Assembly (NCBI RefSeq): GCF_039538145.1
Contig: NZ_BAABBV010000002.1
Location: 186,001 to 250,000, forward strand
DNA from: Gryllotalpicola daejeonensis
GTDB lineage: Bacteria > Actinomycetota > Actinomycetes > Actinomycetales > Microbacteriaceae
DNA: 64,000 nucleotides
Direction: 5' to 3'
Shown piece after piece: positions 1-7,502 of this stretch. Each line of letters opens with the position of its first letter. The stretch's first letter is position 1. The translations under genes were made by a program, and so were the position numbers. The notes beneath the pieces were generated by a model. The model saw nothing but the letters and a program-made list of their open reading frames with translations, was not told the DNA's origin and did no database searches.

Positions 1-431
1 GTGTGCCCGATGTGCAGGGGGCCGGTGGGGTTCGCGCTGACGAACTCGAGGTTGATGGCGCGCCCCGCCTGCGTGGTGTTGCGGCCCCAGGCATCCCCCG
101 CGTCCACGATCGTCTTCGCGAGCTGCCCTGCGGCGGCCGCGTCGAGGCGCAGGTTGATGAAGCCCGGCCCGGCGACCTCGGCGGAAGACACGCCCGGCAG
201 CGTGGCCGCCGCCTCGGCGATCTCGGTCGCGAGCTCACGCGGGTTCGTGGCGAGCGGCTTCGCCAGCCTGAGGGCGACGTTGGTCGCCCAGTCGCCGTGC
301 TCGCGGTTCTTCGGGCGCTCGAGCGTGACGTCTGCCTCAGAGAATTCGACGCCCTCGTTGTCGCCGCGGCGTCGCGCCACGATCGGCGAGACGAGGGCGA
401 AAAGGGCGTGGGAAAGCTCGGCAGGAGTCAC
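1..431 (-). CDS. argS: Arginyl-tRNA synthetase, N-terminal part (cut by left edge)
   Basis: Charges tRNA-Arg with arginine in the cytoplasm. About 143 residues are present, running off the left edge. The N-terminal part matches the additional (Add1/DALR-like) domain of class I ArgS. Near the edge the protein reads EFVSANPTGPLHIGH, the diagnostic ArgS stretch that includes the HIGH ATP-binding motif. The GTG start at 429-431 is preceded on the minus strand by TAGAAT eight bases upstream and no Shine-Dalgarno, so the mRNA is probably leaderless or nearly so. The gene is divergent from the lipoprotein at 556. Confidence 0.95.
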   Translation of the reverse strand, partial: MTPAELSHALFALVSPIVARRRGDNEGVEFSEADVTLERPKNREHGDWATNVALRLAKPLATNPRELATEIAEAAATLPGVSSAEVAGPGFINLRLDAAAAGQLAKTIVDAGDAWGRNTTQAGRAINLEFVSANPTGPLHIGH

Positions 432-555
432 GAATAACGATTCTATGGGAGCGCCTTCTGCGCGCCCTGAGAGACCCCGCGCCCTTGATAGGCTCGCGGC
501 GTTTACGTGCCATTCCCTTGTCAGGCACGGATGCCTGGACCGAAAGCGCCCCCAC

Positions 556-1188
556 ATGCCCTTCGCTCGCCCCGCCCTTCGCGTCACGACCGCCCTCGTC
601 GCCGGCTTCGCCGCCGCGGCTCTGCTCGCCGGCTGTTCTGGCCCGGGGTTGAGCTCAGCGCAGGACACGCCGAAGGCCCACGACACCTCGAGTGCTGCGC
701 CGAGCGATACCGCCGCAACCGATGACGCGACGCCGACCCCCACGCCCACGCCGACCCCGACGCCGGTCACGCTGCAGCAGGGCCAGGTGTGGACGGCGCA
801 GCAGGTCTACACGTTCAACCCGAACTTCTCGCCCGACCCGAACTACGCCGTGGCGCCCGGCAGCGCCGCCGAGCAGCTGACGAAGCTCGCGGGCGTGAGC
901 TTCGGCTGGGTCAACCAGACGAGCAACGACAAGATCGAGATCGCCGTCGCTCACCCCAGCGCGCAGAACTTCGACCAGTTCAGCGGCCAGGTCGCCGGCA
1001 AGTCGCAGGTGGTGCCGATCGACGGCGCGCCCGCAGGCACCGTGAGTTACTTCAACGTCGACGGCGGCGTCGGCACGCTGCAGGTCTTCACCAACAACGG
1101 CTACTGGATCGTCATCGACTCGAAGACCTTCCTCGAGCCGGGCGACAGCTATCAGATCGCCACCGACGTGATGGGGAACCTGAAGTAA
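556..1188 (+). CDS. Small secreted lipoprotein of unknown function
   Basis: A 210-residue protein. Residues 1-28 form a lipoprotein signal peptide ending in the lipobox LLAGC, so it should be lipid-anchored to the outer face of the membrane. A Thr/Pro repeat linker (about residues 55-72) separates the anchor from a 140-residue globular domain with no motif I recognise. The ATG at 556 is chosen because it puts a signal peptide at the N-terminus; the frame stays open further upstream but there it is antisense to argS. No clear ribosome binding site. Function unknown. Confidence 0.85.
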   Translation: MPFARPALRVTTALVAGFAAAALLAGCSGPGLSSAQDTPKAHDTSSAAPSDTAATDDATPTPTPTPTPTPVTLQQGQVWTAQQVYTFNPNFSPDPNYAVAPGSAAEQLTKLAGVSFGWVNQTSNDKIEIAVAHPSAQNFDQFSGQVAGKSQVVPIDGAPAGTVSYFNVDGGVGTLQVFTNNGYWIVIDSKTFLEPGDSYQIATDVMGNLK

Positions 1189-1218
1189 CTAGCGCCCTCG
1201 CGAGCACAGCTCGCTCGG

Positions 1219-1266
1219 CGTCGGCCGCGCGACGACCCACCGGGTCGTCGCCGCTTAGCGGCCGAC
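1219..1266. terminator. Nested hairpin between convergent genes
   Basis: An inner perfect 10-bp stem (GCGACGACCC at 1228-1237 and its complement at 1241-1250, loop ACC) sits inside an outer 10-bp stem (1219-1228 with 1257-1266). It lies between the lipoprotein and the convergent SDR gene and could stop transcription from both sides. No U-tract, as is usual in high-GC actinobacteria. The outer arm overlaps the SDR stop codon. Confidence 0.65.
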
Positions 1267-2076
1267 GCGCGCGACGCGCTCCGCGAGGGCGTCCGGCGTG
1301 AGCTTCGCCGCGGCGACGATGAGCTTGTAGCGCAGGCTGGGAATCGACACCGCCCGGCCGCGGGCGGTGTCGATGAGCGCTGCACGCACGACATCGGGCG
1401 CCGACAGCCACAGGAAGTCGGGGATCGCACGCTCGAGCTGAGCGGGCTCGCGCGGCTCGCCCTGAGGCGCCGCAGCGTGGGCATCCGTCGACAGTCGTGA
1501 GTGGAACTCGGTGCGCACGAAACCCGGCGCGATCGCCGTGACGCGCACGCCGCGACGCTTGTATGCGATGTTCGCCCACCGGCTGAACGAGAGCAGCCAC
1601 GCCTTGGCGGCGCCGTACGTGCCGCGCGGGCTGTAGCCCGCCACCGACGCGATGTTGATGATCGTGCCGCTGCCCGCGGGCAGCATGTGCGCGAGCGCCG
1701 CGTGCGTGAGCCGCAGCGGCACCTCGACGAGGATCGACAGCAGCTCGAGCTCGTCGTCGACGCTGTTCGCGTCGAAGTCCTTGGCGAGCCCGAAGCCCGC
1801 GTTGTTGACGAGCACATCGATGCGATTCACGGATGCCGCGACTCGAGCTTCCGCCGCCTTGACGCCCGCCTTCGTCAGCAGGTCCGCCGGCAGCACCTCG
1901 ACCTCGATGTCGTGAGCGGCGCGCAGTTCTTCCGCGAAGGCCTCGAGGCGCTCCCGGCTGCGGGCCACGAGCACGAGATCGAGCCCGTCGGCGGCCAGCT
2001 GGCGCGCGAACTCGGCGCCGATGCCGCTCGATGCACCCGTGATCAGGGCGCGTGTACCGATCGCTCGCTGGGCCAT
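1255..2076 (-). CDS. Short-chain dehydrogenase/reductase (SDR)
   Basis: A classical SDR of 273 residues, predicted to be an NAD(P)-dependent oxidoreductase acting on an unknown carbonyl or alcohol. The Rossmann motif TGASSGIG is at residues 13-20, NNAG follows near residue 87, and the YGAAK active-site motif is present. The ATG at 2074-2076 is preferred because GAGGG lies just upstream; a GTG at 2094 would add six residues. It is divergent from the PadR gene at 2170 and shares its palindrome-rich control region, so it is a likely PadR target. Substrate cannot be read from the sequence. Confidence 0.88.
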   Translation of the reverse strand: MAQRAIGTRALITGASSGIGAEFARQLAADGLDLVLVARSRERLEAFAEELRAAHDIEVEVLPADLLTKAGVKAAEARVAASVNRIDVLVNNAGFGLAKDFDANSVDDELELLSILVEVPLRLTHAALAHMLPAGSGTIINIASVAGYSPRGTYGAAKAWLLSFSRWANIAYKRRGVRVTAIAPGFVRTEFHSRLSTDAHAAAPQGEPREPAQLERAIPDFLWLSAPDVVRAALIDTARGRAVSIPSLRYKLIVAAAKLTPDALAERVARVGR

Positions 2077-2094
2077 GCCCTCACGATAAACCAC

Positions 2095-2162
2095 TTGACA
2101 TTGTGAGTTAGCGATATATCGTTGATTTGTCTTTGAAGGTCAAAGACCTGTTTACAGAAAGG
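2095..2162. promoter_or_regulatory. Divergent SDR/PadR control region with three palindromes
   Basis: Three short palindromes sit within 46 bases: CGATATATCG at 2112-2121, CTTTGA-AGG-TCAAAG at 2131-2145, and CTGTTTACAG at 2148-2157. A TTGACA box at 2095-2100 may be a -35 element for padR. AAAGG at 2158-2162 is the PadR ribosome binding site, seven bases from its ATG. PadR proteins usually repress themselves and a neighbour by binding such symmetric sites, so at least one of these is probably the operator. Which one is inference. Confidence 0.6.
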
Positions 2163-2169
2163 TCGACCG

Positions 2170-2859
2170 ATGCGATACGACAACACCTCACATCACGACT
2201 TCGACGGCCACAACGGCCACCATGACGGCCACGAGCGCGGCGGGTTCCGCGGCGCACGCGGCTTCCACCCGCGCCCCGGTTTCGACGGCGCGCGCTTCCA
2301 CCACGACGGCCCCGGCTTCGGTGGCCCATTCGGCGGTCGCGGCATGCGCGGCGGCTTCGGGGGTTTCGGCCCAAGCTTCGACCCCGCCGACTTCGCTCGG
2401 GGCGGCCGCGGTCGTCGCCGGGCGTCGCGCGGCGACATCCGTGCCGCCCTGCTCTCACTGCTCGCCGAGGCACCGGCCAGCGGCTACGCGCTCATCAAGG
2501 CGATCGGTGAGAAGACCGACGGCCTCTGGGTGCCGAGCCCCGGCTCGGTCTACCCGACGCTGCAGCAGCTCGTCGACGAAGAGCTCATCGCCCCGTCGGG
2601 CGAAGGCCGCAAGACCGAGTACACGCTGACGGATGCCGGCCGCGCCTACGTCGACGAGCACGCCGACGAGCTGGCCGCGGCGTGGCAGGCGGCGCCCTCG
2701 CGCTCCGGTGCGGACGCCGAGCTGTTCACCTCGATCGGCAAGCTGATGGGAGCCATCCACCAGCTGCGCTTCGTCGCGACCGACGAGCAGCGCACGGCTG
2801 CCGCCGGGAAGATCGACGAGCTGCGCAAGGCGCTCTACGAGATCCTCGCCGAGAGCTGA
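2170..2859 (+). CDS. PadR-family transcriptional regulator with His/Gly-rich N-terminus
   Basis: A 229-residue DNA-binding regulator. The winged-helix PadR domain spans about residues 80-165, with the usual pattern of SGYALIK, then PGSVYPTLQQL, then KTEYTLTDAG; a C-terminal helix follows for dimerisation. Residues 1-75 are unusual: rich in His, Gly, Phe and Arg, low in complexity and probably disordered. Such a tract could bind metal or nucleic acid, but that is inference. The start is set by the AAAGG site at 2158-2162. Divergent from the SDR at 2076, which it probably controls together with itself. Confidence 0.9.
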   Translation: MRYDNTSHHDFDGHNGHHDGHERGGFRGARGFHPRPGFDGARFHHDGPGFGGPFGGRGMRGGFGGFGPSFDPADFARGGRGRRRASRGDIRAALLSLLAEAPASGYALIKAIGEKTDGLWVPSPGSVYPTLQQLVDEELIAPSGEGRKTEYTLTDAGRAYVDEHADELAAAWQAAPSRSGADAELFTSIGKLMGAIHQLRFVATDEQRTAAAGKIDELRKALYEILAES

Positions 2860-2887
2860 GGTCGGCGGGTTCGCCCGTCGCCACTCC

Positions 2888-2952
2888 CCGACGCCGGTCG
2901 TCACTCCAACGGCTCGATCGAACCTTCGAGCCAAGGTGACGGCCGGCGTCGG
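2888..2952. terminator. Long inverted repeat between convergent genes
   Basis: A 17-base arm at 2888-2904 pairs with 2936-2952 with one mismatch. Inside it a second 7-bp stem pairs 2911-2917 with 2926-2932. It lies between the ends of the PadR gene and the small gene at 2963, so a bidirectional terminator is the simplest reading. Confidence 0.6.
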
Positions 2953-2962
2953 CGTTCGCGCG

Positions 2963-3259
2963 TCAGAGCGCCGTCGTGGCCGACTTCAGCAAGGATGAGC
3001 GCTGCGCGAGGAAGTCGGCCCAGCAGGTGGCGCAGATCACGAAGTTCGGCACGATGACCGCGCCGTCGACGGTCATCTGCGGACCGCACAGAGCGTGGGT
3101 CGACTCGCCGGGCGCGGGCACCGGTTCGCCCTCGCTGTAGCCCTGGCTGATGTGGATCAGCTTGTCGCTGGGCGTCGGAATGCAGGGGCGGAACTTGGTC
3201 GGCAGCGCACCGGTGAGCGCGGCGATCAGCTGGGCCATAGAGGTGGGAGTAGCAGTCAT
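2963..3259 (-). CDS. Small Cys-containing protein, unknown
   Basis: A 98-residue protein I do not recognise. Its C-terminal half has the sequence HALCG and then, about 17 residues later, CATC, so one His and three Cys could form a zinc knuckle. A further Cys lies near residue 26. The ATG at 3257-3259 is chosen because AGAGAAA lies upstream; a GTG at 3277 in the same frame is possible. It lies downstream of, and on the same strand as, the LuxR regulator gene, 68 bases after its stop when transcribed in that direction. It may be a small zinc-binding accessory protein; not certain to be expressed. Confidence 0.6.
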   Translation of the reverse strand: MTATPTSMAQLIAALTGALPTKFRPCIPTPSDKLIHISQGYSEGEPVPAPGESTHALCGPQMTVDGAVIVPNFVICATCWADFLAQRSSLLKSATTAL

Positions 3260-3327
3260 GAGGATTTCTCTACTCACGCCGCCTTCGCGCGTCTACCTCC
3301 CCAAACGAGGGCACACCGCGCGGTCGA

Positions 3328-6282
3328 CTAGTCGGAGTGCTCCGGAACGCCGAGGTTCAGCGCCCCTGCAGCACGAGCCGCCTCGGTGCGATTCCGCACG
3401 CCGAGCTTGCCCAGAATGCGGCTCACGTGCACACCGACCGTGCGCTCGCTGATGAACAGCCGCTGAGCGATGTCGCGGTTCGACAGGCCTTCGGCGATCA
3501 GCTCGAGCACCTGCACCTCGCGATCGCTCAGGCCGGCCACCGCCTCGCGACGCTCGGACTTCTGCAGGGTCGCGCCGAGCTTTACTCCGCCAGCGTGCAC
3601 GGTTCCCAGAATGCGATCGGCAAGCGGGCGCGCGCCGAGCTGCGCCGCGATCTCATGCGCACGCGAGAGCAGATCGGATGCCTCGCCGGAGGCTCGCCCC
3701 GCGAGCGCACGCACTCCCCCGCGATATCGCGCGTACGCCTCTTCGAAGAGGTGCCCCGTCGCGTGCGACGACTCGGCGATCGCTCGCCACTGCTCCGCGG
3801 TGTCGCCCTCGTGTAACCGGGCGTATTCCGCCTCGCAGACGCGCACCAGATTGAGGCCGAGGGCTGAGAGCGACTCCTGCGCGGCAGTGTCCCGCACCAA
3901 CTCGATGACCGCGTCGGCGATCGCGTCGCTGGCGGCGTTGCGCGCGCGCGGAAAGCGGCTCTCGAAGGCATCCGCGTGCGCCTGCAGCGCCACCACCGCG
4001 GCCTGCAACACGATGTCAGGGTCGTCCTGAGACCTGAGGTCATCAAGGATGCCCGCGATGATGCCGAGCGACCTGTCCGTGCGCCCGCGCCACAGTTCGA
4101 AAGCTGCCTCGTTCACCACGAACTGCAACGCGTAGACACTGTCGCCGATTTGCCCTCGCGCCGACTCGAGGTGAGCCTCGACATCGGCCCACTCGCCGCG
4201 CAGCGTCTGCACTTCCACAATTTCGGAGTGCAGATAGAGACCCATGCTCGGCGAGACGCTCTCCTCGAGCGCCGCACGCGCCACCGCGAGCGCCTCGTCC
4301 CACTCCCCTACGAGTGCAAGCGATGAAACGTAGTTCGAGGTGACGCTCGAGGCGATCGAGAGCACGGGACCGTAGCGTGCGCACTTCTCGAGGGCCTCGC
4401 GCGCCACCGCGATGACATCGGCGTCTCGCTCCGCGACCCCGAGCACGTACGTCAGATTTCCGTAGGCGCGGATCGCCGTCTCGAGGTCGTCGGCGTCGAG
4501 GGCGAGACGGGCACACTCGCGCAGCTCGCGCTCGGCGAAGCCGCTCGCGTCCGGCGCTGGGTCGGGCACCAGCGTGCCGGCCACCGCCCGGGTGACCCGG
4601 GCGTCGATCTGCGCCTGGCGCTCCCCTGCCGCCGCGGCGTCCGACATCGCCTGCCCGGCAGTGCGCACGCTCGCGGCCATGTCGCCCTGGTTCATCAGGT
4701 CGCGGGCGAGCGCGGCGAGGGTGCGCGCGCGCAGGCCGACGCTCGCGGGTTCGGCCGTGTCGGCCGCGTCGGCCGCCTCGAGCAGGTCGAGCACCGCGCG
4801 GAAGCTCGCGGCGGACTCCGCCACCCGCCCCTCGGCCGACAGCAGCCGCCCGCGCTCATAGGCGACCCGCGCCTCGTCTGCGCCCGGGGCCTGGGATGCC
4901 TCGTCGAGCAGCTCGAGAGCCACCGCCACGTCGCCCGACCAGTGGTACGCGGGCACCGCCTCGAGCAGCAGGGTGGTGCGATCAGGGAAAGGCGCATCGG
5001 CCGAGGCATCCGTGCCCGCATCGCTCAACGGCGGAAGCGCGAGCAACTCGGCGTACGCGTCGCGAGCGCGCGCGAACGAGCGCGTCTCGAGCGCATACCG
5101 TGCGCCGCGCAGCAGCTGGCCCCGTGCCGCCTCGATCTGGCCCGCGCCGCGAAGGTGCCGGCCGAGTTCCAGAGCGTGCTCGCCGTCGACGGGTCCGCGG
5201 GCCGCGATCAGTTGGGCGGCCGCGGCGTGCACCGCGCGGCGCTGCAGCGGCGTCGTCGCGGCGCCCAGCACCTCGCCGAAGAGCGCGTGGCGCAGCCGCA
5301 GGTCGTCGCCGGCCTCGGTGAGGATGTCGCGCTCGAGCAGCTCCTCGACGGCGGCGCCGGCACCGGGCAGCGCGTCGAGGTCGTCGAAGCCGACCCGGCC
5401 GCCGACGGCCGCGACGACCGTGGCGGCATGGCGCGCCTCTGGCGAGAGTCCGCGCAGCTCGAAGCGCAGCAGCTGGTCGAGGTCGCTGGGTAGGCCGGGG
5501 CGGTCACCGTGCCGCGCGAGGCGCGAGGCGAAGAACGGGCTTCCGGCCGCGCGCACGGTGAGGGCCTCGACGACCGCGCCGTCGAGGCCAGGCGCCGTCT
5601 CAGTGATGATCTCGGCGATCGCCCCCTCGGGCAACGGCTCGAGCTCGATCGTCTGGGCGACCTCGAGACGGGCGAACTCGAAGACGAAGTCGGCCAGGTG
5701 CTCGGTCTGTTTCGGAGGGCGGCTGGTCGCCAGCAACAGGATGTTCTGGTCCGCGAGCTTGCGCGCCACGAAACCGAGCAGATCGAGACTCGCGGGGTCC
5801 GCCCAGTGCAGGTCTTCGATGATGACGACGAGGGGCTGCTTCACGGCGACGGCCGTCAAGGTGACGATGACCGCCGCGAACAGGCGCGCGTGCGAAAGCG
5901 CAGGGTCGGAGGCGGCGGCAGGCGAAGCATCCGGCACGCCGTCGCCCCACCCCGCCGCGATCGGCGCGAGGCCCGCCCACACCTCGTCGGTGACGGCATC
6001 GCGCAGTTCGGGGTGCTGCTCGCGCAGGTCGCGCATCAGGTCGGCGATCGGGCCGAACGGCAGCCGGGTCGCGCTCGACGGCGTGCAGTTGCCGCGCACC
6101 ACGGTGTGACCGCGCGCGGCGGCGGTGCGGGCGACCTCGTCGACGAGCCGCGTCTTGCCCGTGCCTGCGTCGGCCGTGATGAGCACAGCGGTGGGTACAC
6201 CGGCCTCGCTTGCGTCGAGGTAGGCCAAGAGCCGCGCGTACTCGGGTTCGCGGCCGATCATTCGGGGGGCGGGGCGGGCCAT
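3328..6282 (-). CDS. LAL-type LuxR transcriptional regulator
   Basis: A 984-residue cytoplasmic regulator of the large ATP-binding LuxR class. The N-terminal AAA-type ATPase has Walker A (DAGTGKT, about residues 38-44) and Walker B (VVIIEDLHWAD, near 155). A long helical TPR-like middle follows, and the C-terminal GerE/LuxR helix-turn-helix (about 915-970) reads LSDREVQVLELIAEGLSNRD. Proteins of this class activate nearby catabolic or secondary-metabolite genes when ligand and ATP bind. It is divergent from the kinase/HopA1-like pair at 6423, with paired TACGTA sites between, so it is the best candidate regulator of that pair (inference). Confidence 0.93.
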   Translation of the reverse strand: MARPAPRMIGREPEYARLLAYLDASEAGVPTAVLITADAGTGKTRLVDEVARTAAARGHTVVRGNCTPSSATRLPFGPIADLMRDLREQHPELRDAVTDEVWAGLAPIAAGWGDGVPDASPAAASDPALSHARLFAAVIVTLTAVAVKQPLVVIIEDLHWADPASLDLLGFVARKLADQNILLLATSRPPKQTEHLADFVFEFARLEVAQTIELEPLPEGAIAEIITETAPGLDGAVVEALTVRAAGSPFFASRLARHGDRPGLPSDLDQLLRFELRGLSPEARHAATVVAAVGGRVGFDDLDALPGAGAAVEELLERDILTEAGDDLRLRHALFGEVLGAATTPLQRRAVHAAAAQLIAARGPVDGEHALELGRHLRGAGQIEAARGQLLRGARYALETRSFARARDAYAELLALPPLSDAGTDASADAPFPDRTTLLLEAVPAYHWSGDVAVALELLDEASQAPGADEARVAYERGRLLSAEGRVAESAASFRAVLDLLEAADAADTAEPASVGLRARTLAALARDLMNQGDMAASVRTAGQAMSDAAAAGERQAQIDARVTRAVAGTLVPDPAPDASGFAERELRECARLALDADDLETAIRAYGNLTYVLGVAERDADVIAVAREALEKCARYGPVLSIASSVTSNYVSSLALVGEWDEALAVARAALEESVSPSMGLYLHSEIVEVQTLRGEWADVEAHLESARGQIGDSVYALQFVVNEAAFELWRGRTDRSLGIIAGILDDLRSQDDPDIVLQAAVVALQAHADAFESRFPRARNAASDAIADAVIELVRDTAAQESLSALGLNLVRVCEAEYARLHEGDTAEQWRAIAESSHATGHLFEEAYARYRGGVRALAGRASGEASDLLSRAHEIAAQLGARPLADRILGTVHAGGVKLGATLQKSERREAVAGLSDREVQVLELIAEGLSNRDIAQRLFISERTVGVHVSRILGKLGVRNRTEAARAAGALNLGVPEHSD

Positions 6283-6347
6283 GCTGCGTTCAGGCTAGCC
6301 GTCGGCGAAAGTTTCACGAAGCGTGCCGTACGACATGCGCCGACACA

Positions 6348-6378
6348 AATACGTAGTGCGGCCGGCGATGAATACGTA
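6348..6378. promoter_or_regulatory. Paired TACGTA-centred repeats between LAL regulator and kinase
   Basis: AATACGTA occurs at 6348-6355 and again at 6371-6378, 23 bases apart, roughly two helical turns. TACGTA is itself a palindrome. The repeats sit 45-75 bases before the kinase start in the 140-base divergent gap. They look like a two-site operator, plausibly for the LAL regulator. No other pair with this spacing was noticed in the window. Confidence 0.5.
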
Positions 6379-6422
6379 CTTACACGGATTCGGCGCGGCC
6401 ACCGCCCGAGCAGAGTCGACTC

Positions 6423-7502
6423 ATGCTCATCTCGGACCCGTTCGCGATCGACACGGTCGCCCGCCTCGAAGCCCGCGGCTTCTTCGCCGGCACCGCCGTC
6501 AGCGCCGTCGAGCCGCTTCACCGCCGCAGCCTCTGCTACCGCGTGCGCCTCGCCGACGGCCGCTCGCTCTTCGTCAAGCGCCGCTCGCGCCAGGCCGCCG
6601 AGAGCCTGGCCGCGAGCTTCGACTTCGAGCGCCGGCTGACCGATGCTCTGGCCGACCGCCGCATCCGCATCCCCGCCGAGTTCCTTATCCTTTCTGCCGA
6701 CGACGACGAGATCCTCGTCACCGAAGACCTGGTCGGCTACGCGCCCCTCGCCGAGCGCCTCGCAGAGGCCGGCGGCACGAGCGAGCCATGGGCGCGCGAG
6801 GCCGGGCGCCGGCTGGCGATGCTGCACCGGGCCACTGCGGGCGAGGCATCCGTCGACCTCATTGACAGCGGCGCCGCCGACGTGAGCCGCGCGCGCCTGC
6901 CCGAGCGCCTGCTCAGCGCGCTCGCCGTCGTCACGCCGTGGTCAGCCAACAGCGGGTCGGATGCCTGGGTCGAGCTGCTCGCGCTCGTGCGCCACGCCGG
7001 CCTGCTGCGCGGTGTCGAGACCGCGGTCGCGCACTGGTCGCCCGCCTGCGTGATCCACGGTGACGTGACCGACGACAACGTGCAGTGCACCGAGAGCACC
7101 GAGGCGCGCGAGCCTGTCGTCTTCGTCGATTGGGAGTCCGCCGGCTACGGCGACCCCCGCTGGGATTTCGGATGCCTCGTCGGCGAGTTCCTCGGCAGCT
7201 GGCTGCACGGGCTCGACTTCCGCGACGGCACCACGCTGACCGAGTGGATCGAGAACTCCGCGATCCCGTTCACCGACGTGCTCGGCGAGATCCGCGCCGC
7301 GATCGACGGCTACGAATCCGTCTTGCCCCAAACGCCCGAAGACCGCAGGCAGTGGGCGCGGTTCGCCGCACTCAGCCTGCTGTCCAGAATCGTCGGCCTT
7401 GCCGCCGGCGCCTCCGCCCTACCCCCGAACGCCCTCGCCTGCCTTCAGGCAGCCGAACAACTCGCGCTGCGACCCGACGCCGCGCTGGAACTGCTCTCAT
7501 GA
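6423..7502 (+). CDS. Aminoglycoside-phosphotransferase-fold kinase, RiPP-type candidate
   Basis: A 359-residue protein with the aminoglycoside phosphotransferase fold. Visible kinase elements are LFVKRR (Lys52, ATP binding), the catalytic loop VIHGDVTDDN (Asp214, Asn219) and the metal-binding VDWES (Asp236). APH-fold proteins phosphorylate antibiotics, small molecules or peptides. The ATG of the next gene overlaps its stop by four bases, and that gene looks like a HopA1-family protein. The same pairing is known from thioviridamide (TvaC/TvaD) and class V lanthipeptide clusters, where the kinase phosphorylates Ser/Thr of a precursor peptide. A role in peptide modification is therefore favoured over drug resistance, by context only. 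CAGAGT six bases before the ATG suggests a leaderless start. Confidence 0.85.
   Translation: MLISDPFAIDTVARLEARGFFAGTAVSAVEPLHRRSLCYRVRLADGRSLFVKRRSRQAAESLAASFDFERRLTDALADRRIRIPAEFLILSADDDEILVTEDLVGYAPLAERLAEAGGTSEPWAREAGRRLAMLHRATAGEASVDLIDSGAADVSRARLPERLLSALAVVTPWSANSGSDAWVELLALVRHAGLLRGVETAVAHWSPACVIHGDVTDDNVQCTESTEAREPVVFVDWESAGYGDPRWDFGCLVGEFLGSWLHGLDFRDGTTLTEWIENSAIPFTDVLGEIRAAIDGYESVLPQTPEDRRQWARFAALSLLSRIVGLAAGASALPPNALACLQAAEQLALRPDAALELLS

Noticed and set aside
1..555. Plus-strand open frame before the lipoprotein
   Set aside because: It is antisense to argS, whose minus-strand translation is unmistakable; the lipoprotein's signal peptide begins at 556.
6334..6500. Short plus-strand frame before the kinase as a RiPP precursor
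   Set aside because: It runs on in a shifted frame inside the kinase gene and turns Arg/Pro-rich, without a Ser/Thr/Cys core.
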